A DNA stretch of 64,000 nt from Prauserella flavalba (GCF_003202235.1 NZ_MASU01000006.1:1-64000); one strand, 5' to 3'. Shown: positions 20,936 to 31,235, numbered from the stretch's first letter. Notes: generated by a model not told the origin, from the letters alone. A program made the numbers and translations.

Positions 20936-21616
20936 TCAGGCGTACATGACCAGCCAGATCGCGATGTAGTGCGAGATCGCCGCCAGCACCGTGCACGCGT
21001 GGAAGAACTCGTGGTAGCCGAAGGTGTGTGGCCAGTAGTTCGGCCAGCGCGTCGCGTAGAAGATCGAGCCCAGCGTGTAGAAGAAGCCGCCCACCAGCAA
21101 CAGCACCAGCGCCGCGACTCCGCCCGTGCTCGCCAGTTCCGGCAGCACGAACACCGCCACCCAGCCCAGCGCGATGTAGATCGGCACTCCCAGCCAGCGT
21201 GGCGCCCTCGGCCACAGCATTTTGAGCGCCACGCCCGCGATCGCGCCGCCCCACACGATGCCCAGCACGATGTAGCCCGTGGGCTGCGTCATCGCCAGCA
21301 GTGTGAACGGCGTGTAGGTCCCCGCGATGAACAGGAAGATCATCGAGTGGTCCGCGCGCTTCATCCACGCGTACGCGCGCGGGCTCCAGATGCGGCGGTG
21401 GTACAGAGCACTGACGCCGAACACACCGAGCACCGTCGCGCCGTAGACCGACGTCGCCGCCGCGGCGAGTCCCGACACCGTCGAGGCGGCCAGCGCGATC
21501 AGGGTCGCCCCCGCCGCGAGCGCGCCGAAGAAGCTCCAGAAATGGATGTGTCCCCGCAGTCGGGGACGGTTCATCGCGGCCGTCGGGTCGGGGCGGCTGT
21601 CTGTCGCGAGGCTCAC
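20936..21616 (-). CDS. Hemolysin III-family membrane protein (TrhA, Rv1085c-like)
   Basis: 226 residues from GTG 21616 (GGAGG just upstream). Seven predicted transmembrane helices of the PAQR/hemolysin III fold. Family histidines and acids are visible: HIHFWSFFGA, SALYHRRIWSP, KRADHSMIFLFIAGTYTPF and GYHEFFHACTVLAAISHYIAI. Some relatives adjust membrane lipid homeostasis. Same position as Rv1085c next to the cis-prenyltransferase. Confidence 0.92.
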   Translation of the reverse strand: MSLATDSRPDPTAAMNRPRLRGHIHFWSFFGALAAGATLIALAASTVSGLAAAATSVYGATVLGVFGVSALYHRRIWSPRAYAWMKRADHSMIFLFIAGTYTPFTLLAMTQPTGYIVLGIVWGGAIAGVALKMLWPRAPRWLGVPIYIALGWVAVFVLPELASTGGVAALVLLLVGGFFYTLGSIFYATRWPNYWPHTFGYHEFFHACTVLAAISHYIAIWLVMYA

Positions 21617-21880
21617 GCCCTCCAGGTTACGGTTCCGTAGGTTCGGACGCACCCCGCTGTGTCGTTGCGGACATCCACGGGCCTCGCGCACGCACGGCTA
21701 ATACGTTGGCAAGGATCGAGCCGAACCGAGGAGATCACAGGTGAGCAAGTCCAGTCCGCGCCCGTGGCGGTCCCGTCCGCCCGCGCCGACGCGGCCGGGT
21801 AAGCCGCCGAGAACCGCCCCTTCGCTCGGTCGGTGGACGGCGCGAATGTCACTTTGTCGCCAGGCGTACGCTGCCGTGAC

Positions 21881-22660
21881 GTGAGTCTTCGGTCGTTCGT
21901 ATCCAAGGTCGTCTACAGCGTCTACTCGTGGCGCCTCATCCAGCAGGCAGGCGGCCGGCACCCGCGTCACATCGGCGTCATCCTCGACGGCAACCGGCGC
22001 TGGGCCAGGGAGGCCGGTTTCACCGACGTCAACGGCGGCCACCGCATGGGCGCCCAGAAGATCGCCGACTTCCTCACCTGGTGCCGCGAGGCGGACGTCG
22101 AGGTCGTCACGCTCTGGCTGCTCTCCACGGACAACGTGCGCACGCGCTCCAACGAGGAGGTCGCCGCACTGCTGGAGATCATCCGGGACGTCGTGGACGA
22201 GCTGGCCAAACCGGGCAATCCGTGGCGGCTCTCGATCGTCGGAGCGCTCGACATGCTGCCGACCGACATCGCCGCGCGGCTCACCGCGGCTGCGCAGCGC
22301 ACCGACGGCCGCAGCGGCATGGTGGTCAACGTCGCCGTGGGCTACGGCGGCAGGCAGGAGATCGCGGATGCGGTCCGCAAGTTGCTGAAACAGCACGCGG
22401 ACGAGGGCACGACCATTCACGAGCTCGCGAAGATTTTGGACGTCGACCATATCTCCGAGCATTTGTACACGTCAGGCCAGCCGGATCCGGACCTGATTAT
22501 TCGCACGTCGGGCGAACAGCGGCTGTCCGGTTTCCTGCTGTGGCAGTCGGCGCATTCCGAGTTCTGGTTCACGGAGGCCTACTGGCCCGCTTTCCGGCGC
22601 GTCGACTTCCTGCGTGCCCTGCGCGACTACGCCGTGAGGCACCGCCGCTACGGCGCCTGA
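21881..22660 (+). CDS. Short-chain cis-prenyltransferase, (2Z,6E)-FPP synthase type (Rv1086-like)
   Basis: 259 residues from GTG 21881. Catalytic start motif HIGVILDGNRRWAREAG with the Asp of DGN, NGGHRMGAQK, SNEEVAALL, and the Mg/dimer region DLIIRTSGEQRLSGFLLWQSAHSEFWFTEAYWP. Condenses GPP or FPP with IPP in the cis configuration, feeding decaprenyl phosphate for the cell wall. Adjacency to the hemolysin III gene matches Rv1085c-Rv1086, which suggests the short-chain enzyme rather than UppS. Confidence 0.92.
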   Translation: MSLRSFVSKVVYSVYSWRLIQQAGGRHPRHIGVILDGNRRWAREAGFTDVNGGHRMGAQKIADFLTWCREADVEVVTLWLLSTDNVRTRSNEEVAALLEIIRDVVDELAKPGNPWRLSIVGALDMLPTDIAARLTAAAQRTDGRSGMVVNVAVGYGGRQEIADAVRKLLKQHADEGTTIHELAKILDVDHISEHLYTSGQPDPDLIIRTSGEQRLSGFLLWQSAHSEFWFTEAYWPAFRRVDFLRALRDYAVRHRRYGA

Positions 22661-22670
22661 CCCCGGACAT

Positions 22671-22707
22671 GACGGTGGCCCGCGGAGCGACTCCGCGGGC
22701 CACCGTC
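22671..22707. terminator. Strong bidirectional terminator hairpin
   Basis: Perfect 17-bp arms (22671-22687 and 22691-22707) with a CGA loop, starting GACGGTGGCCCGCGG. It sits between the convergent stops of the cis-prenyltransferase (22660) and the small secreted gene (22725). Confidence 0.85.
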
Positions 22708-22724
22708 AAAGCGCTTACCGGTGC

Positions 22725-22976
22725 TCAGTCACCGTCGTGGCTGAGGATCAGCCACGGGGTACGAGCGATGCCGGTGTAGGCGCCCGCGACCAGGGATGCG
22801 GCGCCGTAACCCAGTGCGGCACCACCATCGATGAACTGGTAGTAGGCGTCATCGAACGTGATGTCTTCGGTTGCCGACTTGGGGGCCGAGGTCTCTGCAG
22901 GCGCAGCGAACGCGGTACCGCCGACCATCAGCAACGCCGCTGTTGCAGCGGTCACGAAACCAGCCTTCTTCAGCAC
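22725..22976 (-). CDS. Small secreted protein
   Basis: 83 residues from GTG 22976, chosen over GTG 22985 because the GGAG lies 10 nt before it but only 1 nt before the other. Classical signal peptide (LKKAGFVTAATAALLMVGGTAFA). The mature part is about 60 residues, with DDAYYQFIDGGAALGYGAASLVAGAYTGIA suggesting a hydrophobic, glycine-rich surface. No family recognised. Its upstream region is the AT-rich stretch at 22986-23250. Confidence 0.75.
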   Translation of the reverse strand: MLKKAGFVTAATAALLMVGGTAFAAPAETSAPKSATEDITFDDAYYQFIDGGAALGYGAASLVAGAYTGIARTPWLILSHDGD

Positions 22977-22985
22977 TTCGCACAC

Positions 22986-23553
22986 ACTCCTAGTTCGACT
23001 TCAGAACTGGGACTCCCCGCACACACCCGGCTCGTCCCGCAGCTGAAGTTACTGCAAATGGCCTAACTCCGTTGGGCCACTTACACCATTGTGTAGTTTA
23101 TGTTTCACCATTCACCCCGAAAGGCGATTCATGTTGGTAATGGGCCTTCGGGGCGGAAACTGTGAGCTGATAAGTGCCCTTTTCCGGTGAGAGTAATTCG
23201 AACGGGTGTGGCCGTGGAGGGTGATCAACTACTTACCGTGATGTGACGAGCCGCTTCGGTGACCCGGCACCAACGGTGAGATGACCAATCGGCGAATCAC
23301 CTACCTGGCTGCCTGCACGAAACGGTGCGCGCAGGTAACTTCCGAAGTGACGGGTCACGAACCCATGTGGACCGTCGCGGGAGGCCCTGGTCGTGGGAGT
23401 TGTGGAGCGAACGGCGAAGCCGTTCACGAAGCGCACGAGGGGGCCGGCACCGGGCCCTCGTGGCCGCACCTGACGCTCCGGCGTCAGGAGAGCGACCTAC
23501 CAGGGCAGTGCCCGGCCCAGCGAGTGCGGGCGTGGTGTCAACGCCCACGAGGG
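22986..23553. other. AT-rich divergent region and structured leader before phoH2
   Basis: 568 bases with no confident gene. 22990-23250 is clearly less GC-rich than its surroundings and contains a hairpin, CCCCGAAAGGC pairing with GCCTTCGGGG (about 23117-23154, one bulge). 23250-23553 is rich in stems, including GCGAACGGC-gaa-GCCGTTCAC near 23407 and a CACGAGGG/CCCTCGTG stem near 23436-23463. The stretch holds promoters for the small secreted gene and phoH2, and perhaps an untranslated RNA. Confidence 0.5.
23254..23358 (+). ncRNA. Candidate structured leader RNA with alternative stems
   Basis: GTGACCCG (23259-23266) pairs exactly with CGGGTCAC (23351-23358). CTTCGG (23254-23259) pairs with CCGAAG (23342-23347), and the two stems cannot form nested together. 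Inside lies TACCTG/CAGGTA (23302-23307 with 23332-23337), capped by GCAC/GTGC. This could be a regulatory switch. It does not match the ydaO/c-di-AMP core I know, and no known class is recognised. Confidence 0.35.
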
Positions 23554-23567
23554 AGATGCCGTCGTGA
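23325..23567 (+). CDS. Possible small ORF overlapping the phoH2 start (PhoAT-like candidate)
   Basis: Up to 80 residues from GTG 23325, Arg/Pro/Ala-rich, ending in TGA at 23565-23567, which overlaps the phoH2 GTG as GTGA. In mycobacteria a short ORF (phoAT) was reported to overlap phoH2 and act as its antitoxin. Against it: third-position GC is lower than in neighbours, no Shine-Dalgarno is clear, and the sequence overlaps the structured leader. Any sequence similarity to mycobacterial PhoAT is untested. Confidence 0.3.
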   Translation: MRAGNFRSDGSRTHVDRRGRPWSWELWSERRSRSRSARGGRHRALVAAPDAPASGERPTRAVPGPASAGVVSTPTREMPS

Positions 23568-24958
23568 CTGCGCAGCGTTTGCCCCGAAAGGCCTCCGGCC
23601 GCTCATCGACCAGTGCCTCAGGCACTGAGGGATCCTCCGGTCAATCCGGTTCTTCACAGCGATGCACCTACGTTCTCGACACCTCGGTGCTGCTGTCCGA
23701 CCCCTGGGCCATGACAAGGTTCGCCGAGCACTCGGTGGTCTTGCCGCTCGTCGTGATCAGCGAGCTGGAAGCGAAGCGACACCACCCGGAGCTGGGCTGG
23801 TTCGCCAGGGAAGCACTTCGCCTGCTCGATGACCTCCGGCGCACCCACGGCCGCCTCGACGCCCCCGTGCCGATCGGTGACGAGGGCGGAACCGTGCACG
23901 TCGAGCTCAACCACTCGGACCCGACGGTGCTGCCGCCCGGGTTCCGCACCGACTCCAACGACCACCGCATCCTCGCGTGCGCGCTGAACCTCGCCACCGA
24001 GCTGCCCTCTGTGACACTGGTCACCAAGGACATTCCGTTGCGGGTCAAGGCGGGTGCGGTCGGCCTCGACGCCGACGAGTACCGCGCGCAAGAGGTGACG
24101 CCCTCCGGCTGGACCGGCATGGCCGACCTTGACGTGCCGCAGGAGGCGATCGACGCCCTCTTCTCGGGCAACGTCGTCGACCTCTCCGACTACGGCGTGC
24201 CCGAGGCCGCGGAGCTGCCCTGCCACACCGGGCTGCGCCTGCTCGCGGGCACCACGAGCGCGCTGGCCAGGGTCACGCCCGAGAAGCAGGCCCGGCTCGT
24301 CCGCGGTGACCGCGAGGCCTTCGGCCTGCACGGGCGCTCCGCGGAGCAGCGCATCGCACTCGACCTCCTGCTCGACCCGGACGTCGGCATCATCTCGCTC
24401 GGCGGCAGGGCGGGCACCGGCAAGTCGGCGCTCGCGCTGTGCGCGGGGCTGGAGTCGGTGCTCGAACGCGGCCAGCACCGCAAGGTGGTGGTGTTCCGCC
24501 CGGTGTACGCGGTGGGCGGGCAGGACCTCGGCTACCTGCCCGGCTCCGAGAGCGAGAAGATGCAGCCCTGGGCGCAGGCGGTGTTCGACACCCTCGGCGC
24601 GCTGGTCAGCCAGGACGTGCTCGACGAGGTCTTCGACCGGGGCATGCTCGAGGTCCTGCCGCTGACGCACATCCGGGGCCGCTCGCTGCACGACGCGTTC
24701 GTGATCGTCGACGAGGCCCAGTCACTCGAACGCAACGTGCTGCTCACGGTGCTCTCGCGCCTCGGCACGGCGTCGCGGGTGGTGCTCACCCACGACGTCG
24801 CGCAGCGCGACAACCTGCGCGTGGGCAGGCACGACGGCGTGTCGGCGGTGATCGAGAAGCTCAAGGGTCACCCGCTGTTCGCGCACGTGACCCTCACGCG
24901 GTCGGAGCGGTCGCCGATCGCCGCGCTGGTCACCGAGATGCTGGAGCACCACGGCTGA
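23564..24958 (+). CDS. phoH2: PhoH2: PIN ribonuclease fused to PhoH ATPase/helicase
   Basis: 464 residues. N-terminal PIN domain ([15 protein letters not shown] with catalytic Asp, [11 protein letters not shown], then [12 protein letters not shown] and [14 protein letters not shown]) and C-terminal PhoH domain with Walker [10 protein letters not shown] and Walker B FVIVDEAQ. Known PhoH2 proteins unwind and cleave RNA using ATP. A ~30-residue Ser/Gly-rich N-terminal extension precedes the PIN domain compared with M. tuberculosis Rv1095. GTG 23564 overlaps the upstream small ORF by 4 bp. Confidence 0.93.
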   Translation: MTAQRLPRKASGRSSTSASGTEGSSGQSGSSQRCTYVLDTSVLLSDPWAMTRFAEHSVVLPLVVISELEAKRHHPELGWFAREALRLLDDLRRTHGRLDAPVPIGDEGGTVHVELNHSDPTVLPPGFRTDSNDHRILACALNLATELPSVTLVTKDIPLRVKAGAVGLDADEYRAQEVTPSGWTGMADLDVPQEAIDALFSGNVVDLSDYGVPEAAELPCHTGLRLLAGTTSALARVTPEKQARLVRGDREAFGLHGRSAEQRIALDLLLDPDVGIISLGGRAGTGKSALALCAGLESVLERGQHRKVVVFRPVYAVGGQDLGYLPGSESEKMQPWAQAVFDTLGALVSQDVLDEVFDRGMLEVLPLTHIRGRSLHDAFVIVDEAQSLERNVLLTVLSRLGTASRVVLTHDVAQRDNLRVGRHDGVSAVIEKLKGHPLFAHVTLTRSERSPIAALVTEMLEHHG

Positions 24959-24982
24959 CCCGGGACCTCCCGCCGGGGGCCG

Positions 24983-26428
<1,446 letters not shown>

Positions 26429-26433
26429 TCAGC

Positions 26434-26700
26434 TTACGGGTTGAATCCGGACAATGCGGCCCCGGTGCGGTACAGCTCCGCGAGCAGCGGGCGGAGCCGC
26501 AGGCCCGCGGCGGTCAGCCGGTAGGTGGTCCGCGACGGGAAGCCGGGGCGCACCTCCCGCACGGCGAGCCCGCGGTCGGTCAGCCCGCCGAGGCGCTCGG
26601 TGAGGACCTTCGCCGACAGTGTGGGCAGCGCCTCGCGCAGCTGCCCGAACGAGTGCGGTCCGCCCATCAGCTCGCGCAGCACCACCGGCGCCGCCGAGCA
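26434..26700 (-). pseudogene. HxlR-type regulator remnant, 5' end missing
   Basis: The winged-helix core is intact (LRELMGGPHSFGQLREALPT, then SAKVLTERLGGLTDRGL and TTYRLTAAGLRL). The normal N-terminus with the CPV..ALDLVGGKW block is absent. The frame runs only into a TTG at 26727, inside sequence that reads as SnoaL-like protein on the other strand. The right border is therefore approximate. It appears to have lost its start when a divergent partner was joined head to head. Confidence 0.7.
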
Positions 26701-27037
26701 TCCCTTCGTGTTCGCCGCGGCGTTCAACGCGGGAACCCCCGAGATCGTCTACGAGGACGGCGCCGTGTTCGTGCGGCCGGACGGCGTGAGCGTCACCGGC
26801 GCGGACGTGCACCGCGCCAACGCCGAGCTGCTCGCGCTCGGGCTGCCGATCACGGTGCGGCCCCGCCGCGTCGAGGTCGCGGACGACATCGCCCTGCTGA
26901 TCGTCGACTGGACCATCGAAGGCGACGGCGTGCACCTGGAGGGCACGGCCACCGACGTCGCCTGCCGGGGCGAGGACGGCCACTGGCGCTACGTGATCGA
27001 CAACCCCTTTGGCGTCAGGGCTGCTCCCAACCGGTAG
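26700..27037 (+). pseudogene. SnoaL-like protein remnant, 5' end missing
   Basis: About 109 residues from GTG 26708. FAAAFNAGTPEIVYEDGAV and the C-terminal strands (VADDIALLIVDWTIEG, GHWRYVIDNPFG) match SnoaL/NTF2-like proteins. The usual first helix is cut off right at the junction with the truncated HxlR gene. No Shine-Dalgarno is visible at GTG 26708. The 3' end overlaps the convergent metallo-hydrolase by 23 bp. Confidence 0.65.
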
Positions 27038-27638
27038 CGCCCTGCTTCTCGGCGCCGATCGTGGTGTGCTCGCCGTGGCCGGTGTGCACCACGGTCTCGT
27101 CGGGCAGCGCGAACAGGCGCTCGGTGATGGAGCCGACGATGGTCGGGTAGTCCGAGTAGGAGCGACCCGTCGCGCCGGGGCCGCCCTGGAAGAGGGTGTC
27201 GCCGGTGAAGACCACGCCAAGGCCGGGGGCGTGCAGGCAGACCGCGCCGGGCGCGTGCCCGGGTGTGTGCAGCACGTGCAGCTCCGTGCCCGCGATGGTC
27301 AGCGTCTGCCCGTCGGCCAGCTCGCCGTCCGGGGCGCGGCCGGGGTGCGTCAGGTCCCACAGCACGCGGTCGTCCGGGTGCAGCAGGATCGGCGCGCTGG
27401 TGAGCCGGGCCAGCTCGGGCGCGGCGTTGACGTGGTCGTTGTGCGCGTGCGTGCACACGATGGCCCGTACGGCGCGCCCGCCGACGGCCTCCGCGATGCG
27501 GGCGGCGTCGTGTGCCGCGTCGATCACGAGCACCTCGGTGTCGTCACCCACGATCCACACGTTGTTGTCAACGTCCCAGCTGCCACCGTCCAGCTCGAAG
27601 ACGCCGGAGGTGACCACGTTCTGCACAGTCGCTGCCAT
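27015..27638 (-). CDS. Glyoxalase II-like metallo-beta-lactamase-fold hydrolase
   Basis: 207 residues with an intact binuclear metal motif THAHNDH (63-69), HTPGHAPGA, FTGDTLF and a late H in HTGHGEHT. Members of this group in Actinobacteria are thought to hydrolyse S-acyl mycothiol or act with the mycothiol-dependent formaldehyde pathway; no such partner is adjacent here. Upstream of it (10 bp gap) ends the DNA ligase gene on the same strand, so the two may be co-transcribed. Confidence 0.9.
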   Translation of the reverse strand: MAATVQNVVTSGVFELDGGSWDVDNNVWIVGDDTEVLVIDAAHDAARIAEAVGGRAVRAIVCTHAHNDHVNAAPELARLTSAPILLHPDDRVLWDLTHPGRAPDGELADGQTLTIAGTELHVLHTPGHAPGAVCLHAPGLGVVFTGDTLFQGGPGATGRSYSDYPTIVGSITERLFALPDETVVHTGHGEHTTIGAEKQGATGWEQP

Positions 27639-27647
27639 GCGCGCACC

Positions 27648-29162
27648 CTAACCGCCGGGCAGCATCGCGCGCACCGCGTCGATGGTGTCCGCGTCGCCGG
27701 CCTCCTTGTCCGGCCGGTAGCGCAGCACCCGCGCGAACCGCAGCGCCACACCACCCGCGTACCGCGTGCTGGTCTGCACGCCGTCCAGCTCGATCTCCAC
27801 CACCAGTTCGGGACGCACGTACACGGTCCAGTCGTCGCGGTGGGTCTCCAGCTCGGGCAGGTGCTCGGTCTGCCACGCGAGCAGCTGGTCGGTGAGGCCC
27901 TTGAACGTCTTGCCGACCATGATCGGCGGCCCGCCGTCCGGGTCGCGGGCGCCGAGGTGCAGGTTGGAGAGGTAGCCGGTGCGCCTGCCGTGGCCCCACT
28001 CGGCGGCGAGGATCACCAGGTCGAGTGTGTGCACGGGCTTGACCTTCAGCCACGCCCTGCCACGCCTGCCCGCCGCGTACGGTGCGTCGAGGTCCTTGAC
28101 CACCACGCCCTCGTGCCCGTCGGCGAGCGACGCGGCCAGCAGCGCGTCGGCGTCGGCGGGCTCGCTCTCGCCGGGGATCATGTGCTCGCCGGCGACCCGG
28201 CGCAGCGCCGCGTTGCGCTCGCGCAGCGGCGCGTCGAGCAGGTCGGTGCCGTCGAGGTGCAGGCAGTCGAAGAAGTACGGCCGCAGCAGCAGAGCGCGCA
28301 CCTGTTCCTCGCGGGTGCTGCCGAAGCGCGACATCGTCTCCTGGAACGGGCGCGGCCTGCCGTCGTCGGCCAGTGCGAGCGTCTCGCCGTCGAGCACCAC
28401 CGAGTCGCACGGCAGCGCGCGCACCAGGTCGGCCAGCTCGCCGACGTGCGCGGTGATCTCCCGCAGCGTCCTGGTGTAGACGTGCACCTCGTCGCCGTCC
28501 CGGTGCACCTGGATCCGCGCACCGTCCATCTTGTACTCCACGACGGCGGAGCCGAGTTCGGCCAGTGCCTCGCCGAGCGACTCGGCGGGGGAGGCGAGCA
28601 TCGGCCGGATCGGCCTGCCCAGCTCCAGCCGGAACTCCAGCAGCGCCTCGGTGCCGCCCGTCATCGCGGCCAGGGCCGTGGCGGGCAGCCGTCCGGAGAG
28701 CATGAACGCCCGGCGCACGGTCTCGCCGGCCACCCCGGAGGCCTCGGCGATCGCGTCGACCATCACGCCCTCCAGCGCGCCCTGCCGCAGCTCGCCGGTC
28801 AGCAGCCGGAACAGGAAGTCCTGCTCGGCCTTGGTCGCGCGCGCGAGCAGGCCGCCGAGAACCTCGGCCCGCCGTTTCGCCGAACCGCTGCCGCTGGTGC
28901 CCGCCACCTCCCCGAGCGCGGTGTCGACGTCGGCGACCGTGAGCCCCGGTTCGGCGGCGGGCTCGGTGCGCAGCTCGGCGAGCGTGCGCCAGCCCGCGCC
29001 GATGCGGCCCTGCGTCGGCTGCCCGGTGAGGAACGCGACGGCGGCGGCCAGCTCCTCCGGCCGCGCGGATGTGAGCAGCCCGGCGAGCACCGCGGTCTTG
29101 GCCTTGCGGGAGCGCGTGGCCGCTAGGTCCGTGGAGGCGCTGACGACGTCGTGGAGGAGCAT
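27648..29162 (-). CDS. ligB: ATP-dependent DNA ligase (LigB type)
   Basis: 504 residues. N-terminal DNA-binding domain (about 1-185), nucleotidyltransferase motif I EYKMDGAR with adenylated K211, later motifs FDCLHLDG, DGHEGVVVKD and AWLKVKP, and a C-terminal OB domain. Seals nicks using ATP; a non-essential extra ligase beside NAD-dependent LigA in mycobacteria. ATG 29162 lies inside the 3' end of the exporter gene (40-bp overlap), suggesting coupled expression. Confidence 0.94.
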   Translation of the reverse strand: MLLHDVVSASTDLAATRSRKAKTAVLAGLLTSARPEELAAAVAFLTGQPTQGRIGAGWRTLAELRTEPAAEPGLTVADVDTALGEVAGTSGSGSAKRRAEVLGGLLARATKAEQDFLFRLLTGELRQGALEGVMVDAIAEASGVAGETVRRAFMLSGRLPATALAAMTGGTEALLEFRLELGRPIRPMLASPAESLGEALAELGSAVVEYKMDGARIQVHRDGDEVHVYTRTLREITAHVGELADLVRALPCDSVVLDGETLALADDGRPRPFQETMSRFGSTREEQVRALLLRPYFFDCLHLDGTDLLDAPLRERNAALRRVAGEHMIPGESEPADADALLAASLADGHEGVVVKDLDAPYAAGRRGRAWLKVKPVHTLDLVILAAEWGHGRRTGYLSNLHLGARDPDGGPPIMVGKTFKGLTDQLLAWQTEHLPELETHRDDWTVYVRPELVVEIELDGVQTSTRYAGGVALRFARVLRYRPDKEAGDADTIDAVRAMLPGG

Positions 29163-30067
29163 GCCGCCATCATCTCCCCGGGCACCGACACTTCGCGTGG
29201 TGAGCGTTGCGAGCGGGGTGTGCGCAGCACCAGCAGCACCGCGGCGAAGCAGACGGCCAGTCCCAGCAGGCCGCCCGCGGTGACCTGCTCGCCGAACATC
29301 AGGAACGCCAGCACCATCGTGGTCGGCGGCGTGAGGTACAGCAGCGTGGAGGCCCTGGTGACCGAGCCGCGCCGGACGTTGAGCCAGTAGAAGCCGTAGC
29401 CGCCGAACGTCGAGAGCACCACCACCCAGGCGACCGCGAACCAGAACGAGCCGTCTGAGGGCGGGGTGAGTCCGCCGGTGAGCGCGGCCACCGCGGTGAA
29501 CACCACGGCGCTGGCCCCGGACTGGATCAACAGCGAGTCGCCCAGCGGCAGCTCCGTCGGCAGCCTGCGCTCGGTGAACGTGGCCGCCACCAGGCCCGCC
29601 ATCGCGAGGAACGGCAGCGCGTACGCCAGTGCCGGAGCGGAGCCGGGCCGGGCGAGGTCGCCCGCGACCACCAGCGCCACACCGCCGAGGCCGAGCACGA
29701 GACCGAGCCACTGCGACGCGGACGTGCGCTCGCCGAGCAGGGGCCCCGAGAGCGCCGCGGCGGCGATCGGCTGCAGCGCGGCGATGAGCGCCGCGATCCC
29801 GGCGGGCACGCCCAGCTCGGCCGACCACACCACCCCGGAGAGGTACACGCCCTGCGACAGCAGGCCCACCAGCGCGTGCACCGCCACCTCGCGTGCCGAC
29901 AGGCGCCTGCGCCGGGTCAGCGCCCACCACGCGCCGAGCACGAGCACGACGACGAGGAACCGCCACGCGAGGAGGGTCTCCGCGCCCGCCGAGGCGGTGC
30001 CGAGCACCGCGCCCACGAAGCCGGAGCTCCACATGAGCACGAAGCCGACCGCGAGCAGTGCACTCAT
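29123..30067 (-). CDS. EamA/DMT-family transporter
   Basis: 314 residues, ten predicted transmembrane helices in two EamA repeats (first block LLAVGFVLMWSSGFVGAVLG; second LAYALPFLAMAGLVAATFTE). Likely exports a small metabolite or drug. ATG 30067. It is divergent from a TetR regulator with twin operators in the shared gap and overlaps ligB by 40 bp at its 3' end. The C-terminal tail from about residue 285 is polar. Confidence 0.9.
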   Translation of the reverse strand: MSALLAVGFVLMWSSGFVGAVLGTASAGAETLLAWRFLVVVLVLGAWWALTRRRRLSAREVAVHALVGLLSQGVYLSGVVWSAELGVPAGIAALIAALQPIAAAALSGPLLGERTSASQWLGLVLGLGGVALVVAGDLARPGSAPALAYALPFLAMAGLVAATFTERRLPTELPLGDSLLIQSGASAVVFTAVAALTGGLTPPSDGSFWFAVAWVVVLSTFGGYGFYWLNVRRGSVTRASTLLYLTPPTTMVLAFLMFGEQVTAGGLLGLAVCFAAVLLVLRTPRSQRSPREVSVPGEMMAACSSTTSSAPPRT

Positions 30068-30080
30068 CGGGTCTCCCTTC

Positions 30081-30131
30081 GAGTAAACCGACCGGTATGG
30101 TTACTAGACGTACTAAACCGATCGGTATACT
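30081..30131. promoter_or_regulatory. Twin TetR operators and leaderless promoter
   Basis: ACCGATCGGT (30117-30126, perfect) and ACCGACCGGT (30087-30096, one mismatch) are flanked by the same bases (TAAACCG..CGGTAT) and lie exactly 30 bp apart. TATACT at 30126-30131 is a good -10 for the tetR gene. The start site would fall close to GTG 30140, so that mRNA is probably leaderless. A repressor bound at both sites would block both divergent promoters. Confidence 0.7.
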
Positions 30132-30139
30132 GTCAAGGG

Positions 30140-30715
30140 GTGAGTGAGGAGACGACGTTGACACCGGCCGCCGAGCGCGTGCTCGAGGTGGCCGGGAAAC
30201 TGTTCTACGACAACGGCATTCACGCCGTCGGCGTCGAGGCGATCGCCAGTGAGGCCGGGGTCACGAAGAAGACGCTCTACGACCGCTTCGGGTCCAAGGA
30301 CGCGCTCATCGCCCACTACCTGCGGCGCCGCGACGAACGCTGGCGCGAGCACGTGATCCGCGTCGTCGAGCAGCGAGGGCGCATCGCCCCGGCGCGGCGC
30401 CTGCTGCTCGTGTTCGACGCGCTGGAGCAGTGGATCGCCGAGGAGAACCCGCGCGGCTGCGCGTTCGTCAACGCGCACGCCGAGCTGCCCGACGCCGCGC
30501 ACCCCGGCCGGGACGTGATCCGCGAGCAGAAGCAGTGGCTGCTGGAGTACCTGCGCACCCTCGCGAGGGAGGTGGGCGTGCGCAACCCGCGCAAGCTCGC
30601 CACGTCGCTGCTCGTGCTCATCGAGGGCGCCAACGTGACCTCGACGCTCGGGGTGGTGCCCGGTGCGGTCGGCAACGCCAAGGAAGTGGCCAAGCAGCTC
30701 ATCGAGTCGAGCTGA
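30140..30715 (+). CDS. TetR-family regulator
   Basis: 191 residues. N-terminal HTH: AAERVLEVAGKLFYDNGIHA, then VEAIASEAGVTKKTLYDRFG. The C-terminal helical domain contains WIAEENPRGCAFVNAHAELP, a pattern common in TetR proteins that control divergent exporters. It most likely represses itself and the EamA gene. The 3' end overlaps the convergent sigma-factor gene by 17 bp. Confidence 0.92.
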   Translation: MSEETTLTPAAERVLEVAGKLFYDNGIHAVGVEAIASEAGVTKKTLYDRFGSKDALIAHYLRRRDERWREHVIRVVEQRGRIAPARRLLLVFDALEQWIAEENPRGCAFVNAHAELPDAAHPGRDVIREQKQWLLEYLRTLAREVGVRNPRKLATSLLVLIEGANVTSTLGVVPGAVGNAKEVAKQLIESS

Positions 30716-31235
30716 CGGCCTCGCCCTCCTCACCGCCGACGGCGCGGGTGAGGTCGTCGCGCGCCCGGAACACGCGGGAGCGGATGGTGCCGACCGCGCA
30801 GCCGCACACATCCGCCGCCTCCGCGTAGCTCAGGCCGAGCACCTGCGTGAGCACGAACGCCTCCCTCCGCTCGGCGTCGAGCCCCGCGACCAGCGCGTGC
30901 AGTGCCACGAGCCTGCCGTGGTCGGGAGCAGCAGCCTCGGGGACCGCCGTCGCGCTGGTGAGCGGCCTGCGCTTGCGGGCCCGCAGGTGGTCGGCGGCGA
31001 CGTTGCGGGCGATCGCGAAGAGCCACGTGCGCGCGGGGGAGCGACCCTCGTAGCCACGCAGCGAGCCGAACGCCCTCAGGTAGGTCTCCTGCACCAGGTC
31101 CTCGGCGGAGCCCGGGTCGGAGAGGTACGTCAGCAGCCGGTGCAGCGGGCCCCTGGTCGTGGCGACGAACCGTTCCGCGGCGTGCCGGTCGCCGTCGGCG
31201 GCCCGCACCGCGTAGTGCGTGATCTCGTCGTCCAC
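30699..31235 (-). CDS. ECF-family RNA polymerase sigma factor
   Basis: 178 residues from GTG 31235. Sigma region 2 (AAERFVATTRGPLHRLLTYL, then DLVQETYLRAF, with the Trp-containing ARTWLFAIARNVAADHLRAR) and region 4 (EAFVLTQVLGLSYAEAADVC, then VGTIRSRVFRARDDL). Resembles SigC-type ECF factors. The divergent zinc-finger membrane protein at 31304 is the probable anti-sigma partner, although a divergent arrangement is less usual than an operon. Confidence 0.92.
   Translation of the reverse strand: MDDEITHYAVRAADGDRHAAERFVATTRGPLHRLLTYLSDPGSAEDLVQETYLRAFGSLRGYEGRSPARTWLFAIARNVAADHLRARKRRPLTSATAVPEAAAPDHGRLVALHALVAGLDAERREAFVLTQVLGLSYAEAADVCGCAVGTIRSRVFRARDDLTRAVGGEEGEAVSSTR

Noticed and set aside
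23254-23358. ydaO/c-di-AMP riboswitch
   Set aside because: The conserved CCGAACCCG..CAGCTAAC-type core is absent; only loose resemblance in spacing.
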